35,133 nucleotides of DNA from positions 1-35,133 of the forward strand of contig SAIX01000005.1 of the NCBI GenBank assembly GCA_004028765.1, in the 5' to 3' direction. Positions within the stretch are counted from its first letter, which is position 1; the number at the start of each line of letters is the position of its first letter. The DNA comes from Chitinophagaceae bacterium. Lineage in GTDB: Bacteria > Bacteroidota > Bacteroidia > Chitinophagales > Chitinophagaceae. The position numbers and the translations under genes were made by a program. Under the pieces are notes generated by a model. It was not told the origin of the DNA. It saw only the letters and a list, made by a program, of their open reading frames with translations, and ran no database searches. Of the stretch, positions 33,979-35,133 are shown piece by piece.

Positions 33979-34368
33979 TTAACGCTTGCTGAACTGGTAG
34001 CTTCTGCGGGCTTTTTTGTGACCGAATTTCTTACGTTCAACACCACGCGGGTCGCGCTTCAGCTGACCGGCTGCTTTCAGTGCCGGGCGGAGTTCCGCAT
34101 TCACTTCCAGCAATGCACGTGCAATACCCAGTTTGGCCGCTTCGGCCTGGCCTTTCAAACCACCACCCTGTGCATTAATCACGATATCCACTTTGCCCAG
34201 CATATCAGCTGTTTTCAAAGGGGCTTCTACCTGGTTCTGCAGGTACACGAGTGGGAAATAAGCTTTATAATCTTTGTCGTTTACAGTGATCTTACCATCG
34301 CCCTTGCTGATGAACACGCGGGTAACGGCTTCTTTACGGCGACCAACTGCATTTTTCTGTTTTTCCAT
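33979..34368 (-). CDS. rpsI: 30S ribosomal protein S9
   Basis: This 129-residue uS9 has the N-terminal NAVGRRKEAVTRVFIS block, the central GGGLKGQAEAAKLGIARAL motif, the RDPRGVERKKFGHKKARRSYQFSKR C-terminal tail, and the conserved final Lys-Arg that reaches the P-site tRNA. It lies 33 bp downstream of rplM, the near-universal pairing. The region before the start is A-rich with no Shine-Dalgarno sequence. Confidence 0.98.
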   Translation of the reverse strand: MEKQKNAVGRRKEAVTRVFISKGDGKITVNDKDYKAYFPLVYLQNQVEAPLKTADMLGKVDIVINAQGGGLKGQAEAAKLGIARALLEVNAELRPALKAAGQLKRDPRGVERKKFGHKKARRSYQFSKR

Positions 34369-34401
34369 TTATGTTGGAATTAGGTTTTTGAAATGTGTTG
34401 A

Positions 34402-34845
34402 TTAGAATTTCAGCTCTTTGGGTTGCTGTGCACCGTGCGGATGTGCCGCACCTGCATATACAAACAGCTTCTTGATCATCTTACGGCCCAAACGGTTTTT
34501 CGGAAGCATGCCTTTTACAGCTCTTTCCATAACCACTTCGGGGCGGCGTTTCAGCAGGTCTTCCGCAGCTTCTTCTTTTTTACCGCCTGGGTAACCGGAG
34601 AAGTTGATGTATTGTTTCTGCTCGCCTTTGTTGCCGGTGAAAACAACTTTCTCGGCATTGATAACGATCACATAATCGCCGCAATCAACGTGCGGTGTGT
34701 AATAGGCTTTGTTCTTTCCGCGAAGAACAGAAGCGATTCTTGATGCAATACGTCCTACGGTTTGATTAGTACCGTCAACCACATACCAGTTGTGCTGTAC
34801 GGTAGCCGCGTTCGCATGCTTGGTGGTGAAATGAAGTTTACTCAT
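34402..34845 (-). CDS. rplM: 50S ribosomal protein L13
   Basis: This 147-residue uL13 begins at 34845 ([21 protein letters not shown]). It has [37 protein letters not shown] and [29 protein letters not shown], both diagnostic. The open frame continues upstream to 34968, but those 41 residues are translated from the promoter and leader and are not part of the protein. It is the first gene of the rplM-rpsI-rpsB-tsf transcription unit. Confidence 0.98.
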   Translation of the reverse strand: MSKLHFTTKHANAATVQHNWYVVDGTNQTVGRIASRIASVLRGKNKAYYTPHVDCGDYVIVINAEKVVFTGNKGEQKQYINFSGYPGGKKEEAAEDLLKRRPEVVMERAVKGMLPKNRLGRKMIKKLFVYAGAAHPHGAQQPKELKF

Positions 34846-34902
34846 AATTTCTCGTTTTAATGAAACCGGCGCTATCCCGCCAGTCGGATATCCCTTTTTT
34901 CG
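34846..34902 (-). other. 5' leader of the rplM operon with two small hairpins
   Basis: If transcription starts about 7 nt after the -7 box, the leader is about 57 nt. It contains TCCC-GAAAAAA-GGGA near 34903-34890 and TATCC-8 nt-GGATA near 34891-34874, both read on the minus strand. Ribosomal leaders of this type often bind their own protein product, but I do not recognise this one as a named family. Confidence 0.4.
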
Positions 34903-34908
34903 GGAGGG

Positions 34909-34941
34909 CAAAGGTAGGCCCGCAATGCCCCATCTTCCAAA
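34909..34941 (-). promoter_or_regulatory. Bacteroidota-type promoter of the rplM operon
   Basis: On the minus strand TACCTTTG (34916-34909) is a full match to the -7 box TAnnTTTG. TTTG (34941-34938) lies 21 bp upstream as the -33 box. The pair is 64 bp from the rplM start codon. Confidence 0.75.
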
Positions 34942-34984
34942 GATTTTGGAAAGTATTTTACAGGACACCTTTGTAAAATGTTGG

Positions 34985-35133
34985 TTTTCAATAAAATTTT
35001 TGATTCATTTTTGGAAAGGTTTATGAAACCAGCACCCGTAACCCCTCCCGGCAGCGGTTGCGTCGCACCCTTCAGCTGCGGCAAATAGCCCGGCATCCCT
35101 GCCCAAAACAAAATCCCGGTTATGTTTTTGCCG
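34985..35133. other. Right-end stretch with no gene seen
   Basis: From upstream of the rplM promoter to the window edge no convincing gene, RNA or repeat family is seen. There is a weak foldback GCAGC (35051-35055) with GCTGC (near 35075-35079). The short open frame here has no signs of coding. Confidence 0.4.

Noticed and set aside
34872..35111. 79-codon minus-strand frame at the right edge
   Set aside because: It overlaps the rplM promoter and leader and has no recognisable features.
1..35133. CRISPR arrays, tRNAs, rRNAs, insertion sequences, prophage or integron genes
   Set aside because: No regular spaced repeats, cloverleaf sequences, transposase or integrase motifs were found on reading both strands.

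Overview
The window reads as a chromosomal segment of a Bacteroidota member, most likely a Chitinophagaceae-like (Sphingobacteriia/Chitinophagia) bacterium. The reasons are: DUF5686 and plug-domain outer-membrane proteins typical of the phylum, an rplM-rpsI-rpsB-tsf order, start codons preceded by A/T-rich sequence with no Shine-Dalgarno, several matches to the Bacteroidota -7 promoter box TAnnTTTG, and intergenic 'word' repeats of the kind seen in these genomes. No rRNA, tRNA, CRISPR array, transposase or phage gene was recognised. The genus assignment is an inference.

Layout. 1-5311 (minus strand) is housekeeping and metabolic: a truncated M20-type amidohydrolase, a long-chain acyl-CoA synthetase, a 2TM protein, a TPR protein and a DUF1015 protein. 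5312-5780 has no credible gene and holds repeats. 5781-13556 (minus) is the most coherent block. In transcription order it runs TetR regulator, myo-inositol-phosphate synthase, PgpA-type phosphatase, GtrA-like membrane protein, DUF5686 outer-membrane protein, CDP-alcohol phosphatidyltransferase carrying an extra C-terminal domain, and an AUR1-like PAP2 enzyme. Together these can turn glucose-6-phosphate plus CDP-diacylglycerol into phosphatidylinositol and then inositol phosphorylceramide. The order resembles the Bacteroides inositol-lipid cluster. serC and a DUF502 membrane protein follow upstream, separated by a nested hairpin repeat.

15776-22675 (plus) is a self-contained efflux operon: TetR repressor with a 9-bp-arm palindromic operator over its own promoter, TolC, lipoprotein adaptor, RND pump, then a strong terminator. 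An AIM24/TIGR00266 protein follows, convergent with a methionine aminotransferase. 23775-31936 (minus) reads, in transcription order, pyrH, an orphan TolC protein, two tandem paralogues with a TonB-plug domain but no barrel, and the aminotransferase. 32051-34845 (minus) is the ribosomal operon rplM-rpsI-rpsB-tsf, with a promoter upstream of rplM, a terminator after tsf, and different hairpin-forming word repeats in two of its gaps.

The best leads for new biology are: (i) an A8 tract exactly at the domain junction of the PI-phosphate synthase, where a one-base slip would split the product into two classical overlapping genes; (ii) the DUF5686 and GtrA genes packed inside the inositol-lipid operon; and (iii) the family of intergenic inverted word repeats.
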